From NCBI RefSeq assembly GCF_002214565.1, contig NZ_CP015106.1, forward strand, positions 682,001 to 746,000: DNA of 64,000 nucleotides, read 5' to 3'. Positions 1 to 7,951 of the stretch are shown piece by piece. The notes beneath the pieces are model-generated. The model had not been told where the DNA came from. It made no database searches and saw only the letters and a list, made by a program, of their open reading frames with translations. This stretch comes from Thermococcus radiotolerans. GTDB taxonomy: Archaea > Methanobacteriota_B > Thermococci > Thermococcales > Thermococcaceae. The position numbers were made by a program, and so were the translations under genes. Numbering within the stretch: the first letter of the stretch is position 1; every line of letters starts with the position of its first letter.

Positions 1-1985
1 GCTACGAGAGGGAGCTGGACATAGAAAAAGGAACCCTAACAACGTGGGTGGAGCTTGAAACCAAAAAAGGAGCCAGAATTAACTACGAGAGCACGCGAAT
101 AGTCCACGGAAAGAGAAAAAACCTCGTTATTATGAGGTTCAGGTTTAGGGCCAGTCAGGACGGCCTCCTCACGATACTGAACCCGATAGAACTCGACACA
201 GCCAATCCATCCTACAGGGAAGAGATACTCGTCAGGCACTATTCCGTGGAGGAGCTGGACTGCGATGGGGAGGCGGTATATGCCCACGTCAGGACGCTGG
301 ACGGGAGGTACCACGTGGGCATAGCGAGCTCAATTTTCACCCCCTGGAACCACGAGAGAAACACCGTAAAGAGCACCAGGCTCCTAGGAGAAGTCCTGAC
401 ACTGAACGTTGAGAGCGGGAAGGAGTACGAGTTTGTGAAATACGTTGTAGTGTCCTCAAGCGGCGGAAGCGACATGAAAAGTGCCGTTCTTGAGGAACTC
501 CGGGAGAACAAAAGGACGGGGTTTGAGGGGCTGTACGAGGAACACGTGGAGCACTGGGAGAAAATCTGGGAGAGGGCAGGGATAGAAATAGAAGGCGACG
601 AAGACGCCGAGAGGGGACTTGCATTCAGCCTCTTCCATCTGGTGCAGTCACTTCCCCACGACAGTCGCATATCCCTAACCGCGAGGGGGATACACGGCTT
701 TGGCTACCGCGGGCACGTCTTCTGGGACACAGAAATCTATGCACTCCCGTTCTTCATGGCAACGATGCCGGAGGAAGCCCGCAGAATGCTAGTTTACAGG
801 TACAATAACCTCAACGCGGCCAGAGAAAATGCGAGGCTCAACGGCTACGAGGGCGCACAGTTCCCATGGGAATCGGCCGACGATGGCAGAGAAGCAACGC
901 CTCCCCTTGTGCCGCTCGACATGAGGGGGGAGAAGATGGTCAGGATATACACCGGCGAGGAGGAGCACCACATAACGGCCGACATAGCCTACACCGTTGA
1001 CCTATACTACCGCCTTACGGGGGATGAGGAGTTCATAATTCGCCACGGCCTCGAGATTATCCTGGAAACGGCGCGCTTCTGGGCGAGCCGGGTGAGGTAC
1101 GACGATAAGAAGGGCTACGTGATAGAAAAGGTGATCGGACCGGACGAGTACCACGAGCACGTTAACAACAGCTTCTTCACCAACCTGATGGCCAGGCACA
1201 ACCTGCTCCTCGGGGTCTCATATTTCAGAGAAGGCCTTGGGAAGAGCCAGTGGAGGGAGGTCATTGAGAGAACCGGGGTGACCGAAAGGGAGGCCCAGAG
1301 ATGGCTTGAGATAGCCGAGGGCCTGTACCTTCCACCGCAGAGGGATAACGGAGTTTACGAGGAGTTCGACGGATATTTCGAGCTGATGGACTACACAGTT
1401 GACCCTTACGGCCTAGGCGAGGGGAGACTGCCGGAGGAGATAAGGGAAAACCTCGGAAAAACCCGGCTCATCAAGCAGGCGGACGTTATAGCCGCCCAGT
1501 ACCTCCTGAAGGACTGGTTTGACCTGGATACCATCAGAAGGAACTTCGAGTACTATATCGTCAGAACCACCCACGCATCCTCACTCTCAATGCCAACCTA
1601 CGCCATAGTCGCATCGTGGCTCGGGGACCTGGAACTCGCGTACGACTACTTCATGAAATGCGCCTACATAGACCTGAAGAACATTTACGGAAACACCGCG
1701 GAGGGATTTCACCTGGCAACCGCCGGCGGTCTGTGGCAGATACTCTTCAGGGGCTTTTGCGGTGTTGATTTCAAGGGAAATGAGCTGGAAATCAAGCCGA
1801 ACCTCCCGGAAAAATGGAAGTCGGTGAGGCTGAGGTTCTTCTTCAGAGGGTCGCGGCTTGAGCTGAGGGTGAAGCACGGCGAAGTTCACATAAAGATGCT
1901 GGAGGGCACGAAACCGATAGGTGTGGAAGCCTTCGGAAGTGAGGCGATTCTTCAGCCGGGGGGAGAGGTCGTACTCCGGCCTTAG
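1..1985 (+). CDS. Glycoside hydrolase family 65 disaccharide phosphorylase (kojibiose/trehalose/maltose phosphorylase type), 5' end missing
   Basis: The reading frame is open from base 3, so the N-terminus lies upstream of the window. GH65 enzymes cleave alpha-linked glucose disaccharides with inorganic phosphate, inverting the anomeric centre. The core holds the family hallmarks: GPDEYHEH, whose second acidic residue (codon 1146-1148) is the expected general acid, then LIKQADV, and the phosphate-binding stretch THASSLS. An all-beta C-terminal domain follows. The visible beginning (YERELDIEKG) matches the N-terminal super-sandwich domain typical of the family. Substrate preference among kojibiose, trehalose and maltose cannot be read from the sequence. 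A TATA-like stretch directly after the stop belongs to the next gene, so this gene probably ends its own transcript. Confidence 0.9.
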   Translation, partial: YERELDIEKGTLTTWVELETKKGARINYESTRIVHGKRKNLVIMRFRFRASQDGLLTILNPIELDTANPSYREEILVRHYSVEELDCDGEAVYAHVRTLDGRYHVGIASSIFTPWNHERNTVKSTRLLGEVLTLNVESGKEYEFVKYVVVSSSGGSDMKSAVLEELRENKRTGFEGLYEEHVEHWEKIWERAGIEIEGDEDAERGLAFSLFHLVQSLPHDSRISLTARGIHGFGYRGHVFWDTEIYALPFFMATMPEEARRMLVYRYNNLNAARENARLNGYEGAQFPWESADDGREATPPLVPLDMRGEKMVRIYTGEEEHHITADIAYTVDLYYRLTGDEEFIIRHGLEIILETARFWASRVRYDDKKGYVIEKVIGPDEYHEHVNNSFFTNLMARHNLLLGVSYFREGLGKSQWREVIERTGVTEREAQRWLEIAEGLYLPPQRDNGVYEEFDGYFELMDYTVDPYGLGEGRLPEEIRENLGKTRLIKQADVIAAQYLLKDWFDLDTIRRNFEYYIVRTTHASSLSMPTYAIVASWLGDLELAYDYFMKCAYIDLKNIYGNTAEGFHLATAGGLWQILFRGFCGVDFKGNELEIKPNLPEKWKSVRLRFFFRGSRLELRVKHGEVHIKMLEGTKPIGVEAFGSEAILQPGGEVVLRP

Positions 1986-2036
1986 CCCCCACAAAGGTTT
2001 TTAATCGTGCCCTCAGAAATCTCCTCGGTGGGAGAG

Positions 2037-2903
2037 ATGGACTTCCTGTACACCTACGAGACACTCAAGCTGGAGTTTCCCCTCATTGAACCGGAGGAGG
2101 CAAGGTTTGCAATCATGGGCGTCCCCTTCGATGGAACGACCAGCTTCAAGCCCGGCGCGAGGTTCGGCCCGACGCTCATCAGGCACGCGACGCTCAACCT
2201 CGAGAGCTACATCATTGACTACGACGTTGACATAGCGGAACTTCCCATAGCGGACATTGGGGACGTCGCCGTTGTAGCTGGCGATCCCCGTAAGACCGCT
2301 GACCGGGTTAGGGAGACCGTTGAGGAGCTCAAGCGCGCCAATCCCAACGTTATCCCGATACTCCTCGGCGGCGAGCACTCCCAGACCCTTGGAGCCGTTG
2401 AGGCGCTTAAGCCTGCCAGCTACGTCGTCTTCGATGCCCACCTCGACCTGCGCGAGAGTTACGAGGACAACCCATACAACCACGCCTGTGTGGCGAGGAG
2501 AATACACGAGCTGGGAGTCAGGGAAGCCATGTTCGGGATAAGGAGCGGCACGAGGGAGGAGGTCGAGTACGCGGAGAGGGAAGGTATAGCGTGGGTGCAC
2601 GCGAGGGACTACGACTTTGATGCATTCGTCGAGCTGGTGAAGCCCCTCCCTGAGCCGGTCTACCTCTCGGTTGACATAGACGCGTTTGACCTCTCACTGG
2701 TTCCGTCAACGGGAACCCCTGAAGCCGGTGGTTTGAGGTTCTGGGAAGTCGTCGAAGCCATGGAGTGGCTCGTGGAGAACAAGAGAATAGCCGGCTTTGA
2801 CATAATGGAGGTTGCGGGGAGTGAACTCGGCGACGTAACGGCTCTAACGGCGGCAAAGCTGCTGTTCCATTTCATAGGGGCGATGGGAAAAGAGAAACCA
2901 TGA
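2037..2903 (+). CDS. speB: Agmatinase / N1-aminopropylagmatine ureohydrolase family protein
   Basis: Ureohydrolase of 288 residues expected to release urea from agmatine or N1-aminopropylagmatine in polyamine synthesis. The Mn-binding signatures of the arginase/agmatinase family are present in order: GGEHS, DAHLD and DIDAFD followed by the PGTG-like stretch PSTGTPEAGG. The start ATG at 2037 is preferred because the TATA-like TTTTTAAT near 1998 and the GGTGGGAG site at about 2028 both fit it; a GTG at 2007 would extend the protein by 10 residues. In T. kodakarensis the homologue prefers N1-aminopropylagmatine (family knowledge). The substrate here is inferred. The next gene is convergent, only five bases away. 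Confidence 0.92.
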   Translation: MDFLYTYETLKLEFPLIEPEEARFAIMGVPFDGTTSFKPGARFGPTLIRHATLNLESYIIDYDVDIAELPIADIGDVAVVAGDPRKTADRVRETVEELKRANPNVIPILLGGEHSQTLGAVEALKPASYVVFDAHLDLRESYEDNPYNHACVARRIHELGVREAMFGIRSGTREEVEYAEREGIAWVHARDYDFDAFVELVKPLPEPVYLSVDIDAFDLSLVPSTGTPEAGGLRFWEVVEAMEWLVENKRIAGFDIMEVAGSELGDVTALTAAKLLFHFIGAMGKEKP

Positions 2904-2908
2904 ACATT

Positions 2909-3598
2909 TCATTCTTTCACATGCTCCGGCGGGGGAAGTATGTCAACGGACGTGGCCCCAAACCGCACGGGGGCGTTTTCTAAGGGCTTCTTCATGGAGT
3001 ACGGGTACTCCCACTTGAGGACCATTGCTATTCCCGTCCCGAAACCGAGCAGCTCCATAACGACGTCCTGGATCTTGTTCCTCATGCTCTCGTGGAGCCA
3101 GGGCATGTTCGGCTGAAGAACAACCTCGAAGAACTCCCAGGCGACTCCAACGAGGACGAGGGCAAAAAGGCTTATGGAGATTATTTTCAAGGGGCTCCAG
3201 TGGAGGTTGTAGGTTCTCGACGACTCCAGAACGACCTCGTTGAATATGACCCACGTCACGAGGCCACCAAGGTAGTGGCTCGGTATGTCCGCACCCTTCC
3301 AGAACTGGTTGTACAGGTCGAGGTGGATGAAGGGGACGTTGAGAAACGTTATATGGGCCGCCATGAATATCGCAAAGAGGGCGTAGACGCTGTCGTTGTA
3401 GAACGGACTCACCCACGGCCAGATTTTTCGGCTTGGCTTGGGATAAATCCACCGGACGAAGCTGGGGACGAAGAGTGATACAAAGCCTGCGGCGGCTGCG
3501 TAGATTTGATCAAACTTTCCGTACATCAAAGCGCTGATAAGGCCCAGAAAAACGATAGCCCTGGCGCCCATTATCACTCCTTTCTCCCACGTCCGCAT
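2909..3598 (-). CDS. Multi-pass membrane protein of unknown function
   Basis: I do not recognise a characterised family with certainty. The 229-residue product has about five to six hydrophobic segments, near residues 10-28, 32-48, 70-90, 115-132 and 140-160, with a further one near 190. Polar positions sit within or beside them (SHYLGG near 107, WEFFE near 155, NKIQDVV near 175). These spaced H, E and D residues recall the YjdF/DUF2238 membrane family, a weak guess. The start follows an AGGTGGT ribosome site, and a TATA box (AGTATATAAAG on this strand, about 3646-3658) lies upstream. Transcription is away from the CBS gene at 3896, and the gene ends five bases from the agmatinase stop. Confidence 0.7.
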   Translation of the reverse strand: MRTWEKGVIMGARAIVFLGLISALMYGKFDQIYAAAAGFVSLFVPSFVRWIYPKPSRKIWPWVSPFYNDSVYALFAIFMAAHITFLNVPFIHLDLYNQFWKGADIPSHYLGGLVTWVIFNEVVLESSRTYNLHWSPLKIISISLFALVLVGVAWEFFEVVLQPNMPWLHESMRNKIQDVVMELLGFGTGIAMVLKWEYPYSMKKPLENAPVRFGATSVDILPPPEHVKE

Positions 3599-3895
3599 TC
3601 AAACCACCTAAGCTCCCTCCACGTGATTCCATAATCCGTCGGGCTTTATATACTTGTCGGCCAAAAATGGGCAATATCCGAACTGAAATGAGCCGAAACA
3701 AAAACCAAGTTGGTGATAAGGGTTGAAGGGAGAATTAGAAAGATACTTGTAAATGTCCTTGTCTCCCTTTTGATACCTCATCTCGAGCAGGCTCCTATCG
3801 CTGCCCTTTTGGTACAATGTTCTAAACGTTGCCCCAGTGTCGCGTTCAGCCCACAAAGCCTTAAATAGAACTTTTTTCATCAGTCAGAATTGGTG
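3599..3895. other. AT-rich divergent intergenic region
   Basis: This 297-base spacer lies between divergent genes. It holds a TATA box for the leftward membrane protein (about 3646-3658) and one for the rightward CBS protein (CCTTAAATA, about 3859-3867). A leftward open frame of 90 codons (3608-3880) crosses it, but it overlaps the rightward TATA box, has no ribosome site, contains two YQKG stretches and resembles no family I know. I treat it as non-coding or a decayed remnant. Confidence 0.5.
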
Positions 3896-4396
3896 ATGGC
3901 CGTGGAAGTCGAGTCCGCCCTCGAGAGATTCCACTCACTTAAACTGGCCGATATAATGCCGAGATTCGAAACGATGCCCGTGGTAACGGCCGATTCCGAC
4001 CTCCTCAACGTCCTCAAGATACTCAGAACCAGACACCACGTTTGGGTGGTTGACAGCAGGGAGAACATGAAGTTAGTGGGAGTCATCAGGTACATAGACG
4101 TCATAGACGTCCTCCTGCCGCCGGAGGCCCACAGATTCAAGCTGGGAATGACGAGCAAAACCATGCGCTCGATGCTCGGTGGTGCCACGAAGGCGGAGGA
4201 CGTTGCCGAGAGGCACGTGCTGACGGTGGAGGAAGACGCAACGGTTCTCGACGCACTGATGAAGATGCGCAAGTACAGGATTCAAGTGCTGGCGGTCGTA
4301 AAGGATGGCAAGCTGGTGGGAGAGGTGAGTCTCCGCATACTGATAGACGAGCTGCTTAGACTGCTGCGGGTGGGTGGTGCCCAATGGAGAGCGTAA
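3896..4396 (+). CDS. CBS-pair protein, probable ligand sensor for the adjacent antiporter
   Basis: A 166-residue soluble protein made almost entirely of two CBS motifs, about residues 18-75 (DIMPRF through VIRYIDVID) and 100-155 (HVLTVEEDATVLDAL through LVGEVSLRILID). CBS pairs usually bind adenosine nucleotides and regulate a partner. The gene overlaps the following antiporter by 13 bases, implying translational coupling and a role in sensing energy state for ion exchange (inference). The TATA box near 3861 puts the transcript start close to 3890, so the mRNA is nearly leaderless. In-frame TTG (3890) and GTG (3893) codons just upstream are alternative starts. Confidence 0.85.
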   Translation: MAVEVESALERFHSLKLADIMPRFETMPVVTADSDLLNVLKILRTRHHVWVVDSRENMKLVGVIRYIDVIDVLLPPEAHRFKLGMTSKTMRSMLGGATKAEDVAERHVLTVEEDATVLDALMKMRKYRIQVLAVVKDGKLVGEVSLRILIDELLRLLRVGGAQWRA

Positions 4397-5703
4397 CGTG
4401 GCTTCTCTTCGCCCTTGGACTCTCGCTAATCCTCGCGAAGATAGGGGACAGCATCATTGAACGCTACGAGCTCCCGGGAGTCCTCGGAGAGCTGCTGATG
4501 GGAATGATACTCGGGAACCTGGTCTACTTCGGCATAGTCGCGCCCCAGTACCTCCCGATAGTCAGCGGGGAGGCCTTCACCACGGACATGACGGTGGTGG
4601 CCAACTTCCTCGCCAAGCTGGGCATAATATTCCTCCTGTTTCTCGGTGCCCTCGATGCCGACCTTGAACAGCTCAAGAAGACGGGCCTCACGGCCACCGT
4701 CTCGACGGTTCTCGGTGTCTTCGTCCCCCTCGTCCTCGGCTGGTTTGCCCTTATGGAGATGGGCTATCCTAGCAGGGAGGCCTTCGCGGGCGGCGTTCTC
4801 CTCACCGCGACCAGCATCGGCCTGACCGTCAGGGTGATGATGGATCTGGGGGTTCTCAAAAGTGAGGTTGGCGCGGCCTCCCTGAGTGCGAGCGTTATGG
4901 ACGACTTTCTGGGCATAGCCCTCGTCATCTTCGCCGTCGGAAGCGGCGGCCTTCTGGAGCTCTCGGTTAAAATCGTGGCGTTCTTCATTCTCACCGGTGT
5001 CATCTGGTGGTTCCTCGTCGATTATTATATAAAGTTCGCCGAGAGGCTTCACGTGGAGAAGGGAATCCTCGGAGCGGTTCTCGGGATGATGTTCCTCTTC
5101 GCGGCTTTGGCTGAAGGCTGGTTCGCTGCGGCCATCGAGGGTGCGTTCATGATGGGCCTCGTCCTCTCGAAGCTCCCCGAAGGAAAGCGTATCATGGAGG
5201 ACGTGAAGGCCATCGGTTACGGCCTGCTTATACCGTTCTTCTTCGTCCACACGGGGGCGATGCTAAACCTCACGGTCTTCGAGAACGCCAACGCCCTGAT
5301 CCTCGCTGCCGTCCTCACCGCTGTCGCCGTTTTCGGAAAGGTCCTTGGAAGGGGATTTGGAGCATGGATAACCGCCTGGGGACGTGGAAGGGACTTCCTC
5401 TTCACAAAGAAGAACTTCCAGATGTCGCTCCAGATGGGCATCGGTTCGGTTCCGAGGACTGAAGTTGCGCTCGTTGACCTGATGGTGGCAATCCACGGGG
5501 GCGCGATAAGTCCCGAGCACGCCCCGGAGTTCATAGCGGCGACCCTGATATTCATAACAATCTCGGTGCTGATAACCCCACCGCTCCTCAAGTGGGCGTT
5601 CAGGGAAGAGATAGAGGCAACAAGGGCGCAGAGGACCAGTGCAAAGGTCGAGAGGATAGAGAGCACGAAGAAGAGGATAAAAGAACTAAAGGAAGCCCAA
5701 TAG
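4384..5703 (+). CDS. Cation:proton antiporter, CPA2/NapA-Kef type
   Basis: A 439-residue membrane protein with about 12-13 hydrophobic helices, expected to exchange Na+ (or K+) for H+ across the membrane. The core contains the paired acidic motif SVMDDFLGI (near residue 173), which in CPA2 antiporters forms the ion-binding site and usually marks electrogenic exchange. The unwound-helix region GVLLTATSIGLT precedes it. The tail (about residues 405-439) is charged and probably a cytoplasmic helix. The start lies inside the preceding CBS gene. Ion specificity is not readable from sequence. Confidence 0.88.
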   Translation: MESVTWLLFALGLSLILAKIGDSIIERYELPGVLGELLMGMILGNLVYFGIVAPQYLPIVSGEAFTTDMTVVANFLAKLGIIFLLFLGALDADLEQLKKTGLTATVSTVLGVFVPLVLGWFALMEMGYPSREAFAGGVLLTATSIGLTVRVMMDLGVLKSEVGAASLSASVMDDFLGIALVIFAVGSGGLLELSVKIVAFFILTGVIWWFLVDYYIKFAERLHVEKGILGAVLGMMFLFAALAEGWFAAAIEGAFMMGLVLSKLPEGKRIMEDVKAIGYGLLIPFFFVHTGAMLNLTVFENANALILAAVLTAVAVFGKVLGRGFGAWITAWGRGRDFLFTKKNFQMSLQMGIGSVPRTEVALVDLMVAIHGGAISPEHAPEFIAATLIFITISVLITPPLLKWAFREEIEATRAQRTSAKVERIESTKKRIKELKEAQ

Positions 5704-5757
5704 CCCACTTTTCACTTTCCCTAGCATTTTAGCAACACTTGGCCATTTTTATCGGGA

Positions 5758-5771
5758 AACATTTATACACT
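5758..5771 (+). promoter_or_regulatory. TATA box of the beta-helix surface protein gene
   Basis: The stretch AACATTTATACACT lies about 35 bases before the ribosome site GGTGAG and 45 before the chosen ATG at 5806, predicting a short leader. It separates this gene from the antiporter operon. Confidence 0.55.
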
Positions 5772-5805
5772 TTTGTAGACATAGTGCAACACAGTGGTGA
5801 GCTTT

Positions 5806-7389
5806 ATGAGGGCAAAGCTCGGAATTGCGATCATGATGACGGTTCTGGTTTTGATATCTTTTCCAGACTTTTTGGAGGCAAACTCCGCGGGCACTGTTAC
5901 CCCAATCCCCGTGAACTCATGCATCATCATAAACCAGTCCGGATACTACATCCTCACAGAGGACATAACCGAAAGCGGGGATATGACGTGTATTCTGATA
6001 ACCGCCAGCAACGTTGTTTTTGACGGCATGGGCCATAGAGTCGGCGGATTGGGAAACTATCACACGGTCGGTGTTTATGCTCAAGGTTCAGACACCTTGG
6101 TCAACGTCACCGTTAGGAACTTGGTAGTCTCCGAATGGTTCCATGGAATATACTACAAAAACGTCAGGACTGGGAAAATCGAGAACAACACAGTAACATC
6201 GACCTATGGGGTGGGGATATTCCTGTGGGACTCCACCGGACTAACAGTGAGGAATAACACCGTAAGCTCAAACTATGCCGAGGGTATATTTCTCCACAAT
6301 TCCAGCCACAGCGTTGTGGTAAACAACAGTGCGAGCTTCGATTACGATGGGATAATCCTCAGCGCCCTGAGTAACTTCAACATCGTTTCGGGAAACAACG
6401 CAAGCTCAAACACCAACAAAGGCATCTCCATAGACGGTTCAAGCAACAACACCTTAACCCGCAACTATGTGGGTGGAAATGGATACGTGGGCATATTCCT
6501 CCAGAGGGCAATGGGGAACAGGATAGCTGAGAACAAGATAATCTCCAACCGCGATCACGGGATTCAGCTCACATCCAGCCGGAACAACTCAATCGTCGGC
6601 AACGACGTGAGGCTGAACGGTAGGGACGGAATTTGTCTCGAGTTATCCACCCACAATTCAATCTCGGAGAACAGAGTTACCGAGAACCTCTTCCGTGGAG
6701 TCTCCCTCTGGAGGTCCAGTGGGTACAACACGGTGGCCAACAACACGATAAGAACTAACAATGAGGCGGGAATATCGATTGATTCATCCAATGGAAACAC
6801 TATTGTGCACAACAACGTGAGCTCCAACAAATACGGGATTAACATCATCTTCTCCGAAGATAATCTAATCTACGACAACTACTTCAACAACCCAAAGAAC
6901 GCACAAGCGGATAGACAAAACCGGTGGAACATAGAAAAGACAGCCGGCACAAATATAATCGGCGGCCCCTGCCTTGGAGGCAATTACTGGAGCGACTACT
7001 CCGGTAGGGATACTGACGGGGATGGCTTTGGGGACACCATGCTGCCGTACACCTCCGGGGGAAACATTCTGCGCGGTGGAGACTACCTGCCCCTTGTTCC
7101 GGTGACTGGAACCGCATCCTGCACCCCTGCCACGACCACATCAACAACCTCTCCTTCATCAACGGCTTCATCCACGACTACCACCTCCTCTACGAGCACA
7201 GTTAGTCCCTCGACCACAACACCACCAACGTCAACCCCCCCAATTAGCAGTTCAACGACGACTTCGGAGGAAAGTGGAAGCACAACCCAGAGCACCAGTG
7301 GAAAAGCGCCGACCATATGCGGTCCCGTCTTACTGTCGGGATTGGCACTAATCCCCATCATCTTCGGAAAACTGAAACAGAAGAAGTAA
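5806..7389 (+). CDS. Secreted right-handed beta-helix (NosD-like) protein with CGP-CTERM anchor
   Basis: A 527-residue exported protein. It begins with a signal peptide (charged start, then GIAIMMTVLVLISF). Residues about 60-370 are a run of short degenerate repeats rich in N-N-x-(I/V) and G-I, each ending in a turn such as NNTV or GNxIxxN, the pattern of parallel beta-helix proteins of the NosD/CASH type. A Ser/Thr-rich linker of about 70 residues follows, a likely O-glycosylated stalk. The end is ICGPVLL, a hydrophobic segment and basic KLKQKK, fitting the CGP-CTERM sorting signal of Thermococcales. ATG 5806 is chosen over GTG 5794 because GGTGAG lies at the right distance. A polysaccharide-binding or -cleaving role is possible but unproven. 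Confidence 0.85.
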   Translation: MRAKLGIAIMMTVLVLISFPDFLEANSAGTVTPIPVNSCIIINQSGYYILTEDITESGDMTCILITASNVVFDGMGHRVGGLGNYHTVGVYAQGSDTLVNVTVRNLVVSEWFHGIYYKNVRTGKIENNTVTSTYGVGIFLWDSTGLTVRNNTVSSNYAEGIFLHNSSHSVVVNNSASFDYDGIILSALSNFNIVSGNNASSNTNKGISIDGSSNNTLTRNYVGGNGYVGIFLQRAMGNRIAENKIISNRDHGIQLTSSRNNSIVGNDVRLNGRDGICLELSTHNSISENRVTENLFRGVSLWRSSGYNTVANNTIRTNNEAGISIDSSNGNTIVHNNVSSNKYGINIIFSEDNLIYDNYFNNPKNAQADRQNRWNIEKTAGTNIIGGPCLGGNYWSDYSGRDTDGDGFGDTMLPYTSGGNILRGGDYLPLVPVTGTASCTPATTTSTTSPSSTASSTTTTSSTSTVSPSTTTPPTSTPPISSSTTTSEESGSTTQSTSGKAPTICGPVLLSGLALIPIIFGKLKQKK

Positions 7390-7405
7390 AAATAGAGGCC
7401 AGGCC

Positions 7406-7876
7406 TCAGCCGAAGAAGGCGCCCATCATGTCCATCTGCTCCTCGCTCATGGACTTTATTTTGAACTCGGGCATCTCGGGGAGCAGTTTCTCGTATTCTT
7501 CCTTTGTAATCTCCTCGGCCTGCCCGTTCTTGACGTGGTAGAATATGCCGTAATCCGGGTCGCGGTATGCAACGAGGAACTCATCGACCTCGATGTCGTC
7601 GAAGTCCACGAAGATGACGTTTCCGCCGGTGTAGGGGCGCTTGCACTTGAAGGGGAAGCTTGAGGAGTTGAGCATCGCATCGCCGAGGGCCTGGTTGGCC
7701 TTCTCGCCGTTTATCTCGGTCCAGAACTTCCTGCCCTCAAAGTCACCCTCAACGACGATGAGAAACCTCTTCCCATCGAGCTCGGCGACCGGGGCGCCTT
7801 TTTCCGCGAGTATCTTGAACAGCCCGCCGATCGTCTCGGCGTTCCTGAGGGAAGCAACGAATCCTTCAACCTTCAT
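7406..7876 (-). CDS. Conserved hypothetical protein, acidic, 156 aa
   Basis: I do not recognise a named family. It is a small soluble acidic protein with no membrane segment. The first 35 residues look helical (VASLRNAETIGGLFKILAEKG), the middle is beta-rich (KRFLIVVEGD, GNVIFVDFDDIEVDEFLVAY), and the end is helical with a Met-rich tail (EEQMDMMGAFFG). The ATG follows GGTGGGA. The promoter lies in the divergent region shared with the ClC gene. It converges on the beta-helix gene, with 16 bases between the stops. Confidence 0.75.
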   Translation of the reverse strand: MKVEGFVASLRNAETIGGLFKILAEKGAPVAELDGKRFLIVVEGDFEGRKFWTEINGEKANQALGDAMLNSSSFPFKCKRPYTGGNVIFVDFDDIEVDEFLVAYRDPDYGIFYHVKNGQAEEITKEEYEKLLPEMPEFKIKSMSEEQMDMMGAFFG

Positions 7877-7906
7877 GGTCCCACCAGAATCCCTTCTCGC
7901 GGAGGA

Positions 7907-7930
7907 CTATAAAAGCTTAAGCTTTTTATT
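7907..7930. promoter_or_regulatory. Divergent promoter with a central palindrome
   Basis: A perfect 12-base palindrome AAGCTTAAGCTT (7913-7924) is flanked by a leftward TATA box (7908-7916, for the gene starting at 7876) and a rightward TATA box (GCTTTTTATT, 7921-7930, for the ClC gene at 7952). Both elements share bases with the palindrome, so a protein bound there could block both promoters. The operator function is inferred. Confidence 0.5.
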
Positions 7931-7951
7931 GGTGACATCAAACCTCCCTTG

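Noticed and set aside
3876-3892. CTGA-x-TGATGA on the minus strand, resembling D' and C' boxes of a C/D guide RNA
   Set aside because: No outer C or D box at the required distance on either side.
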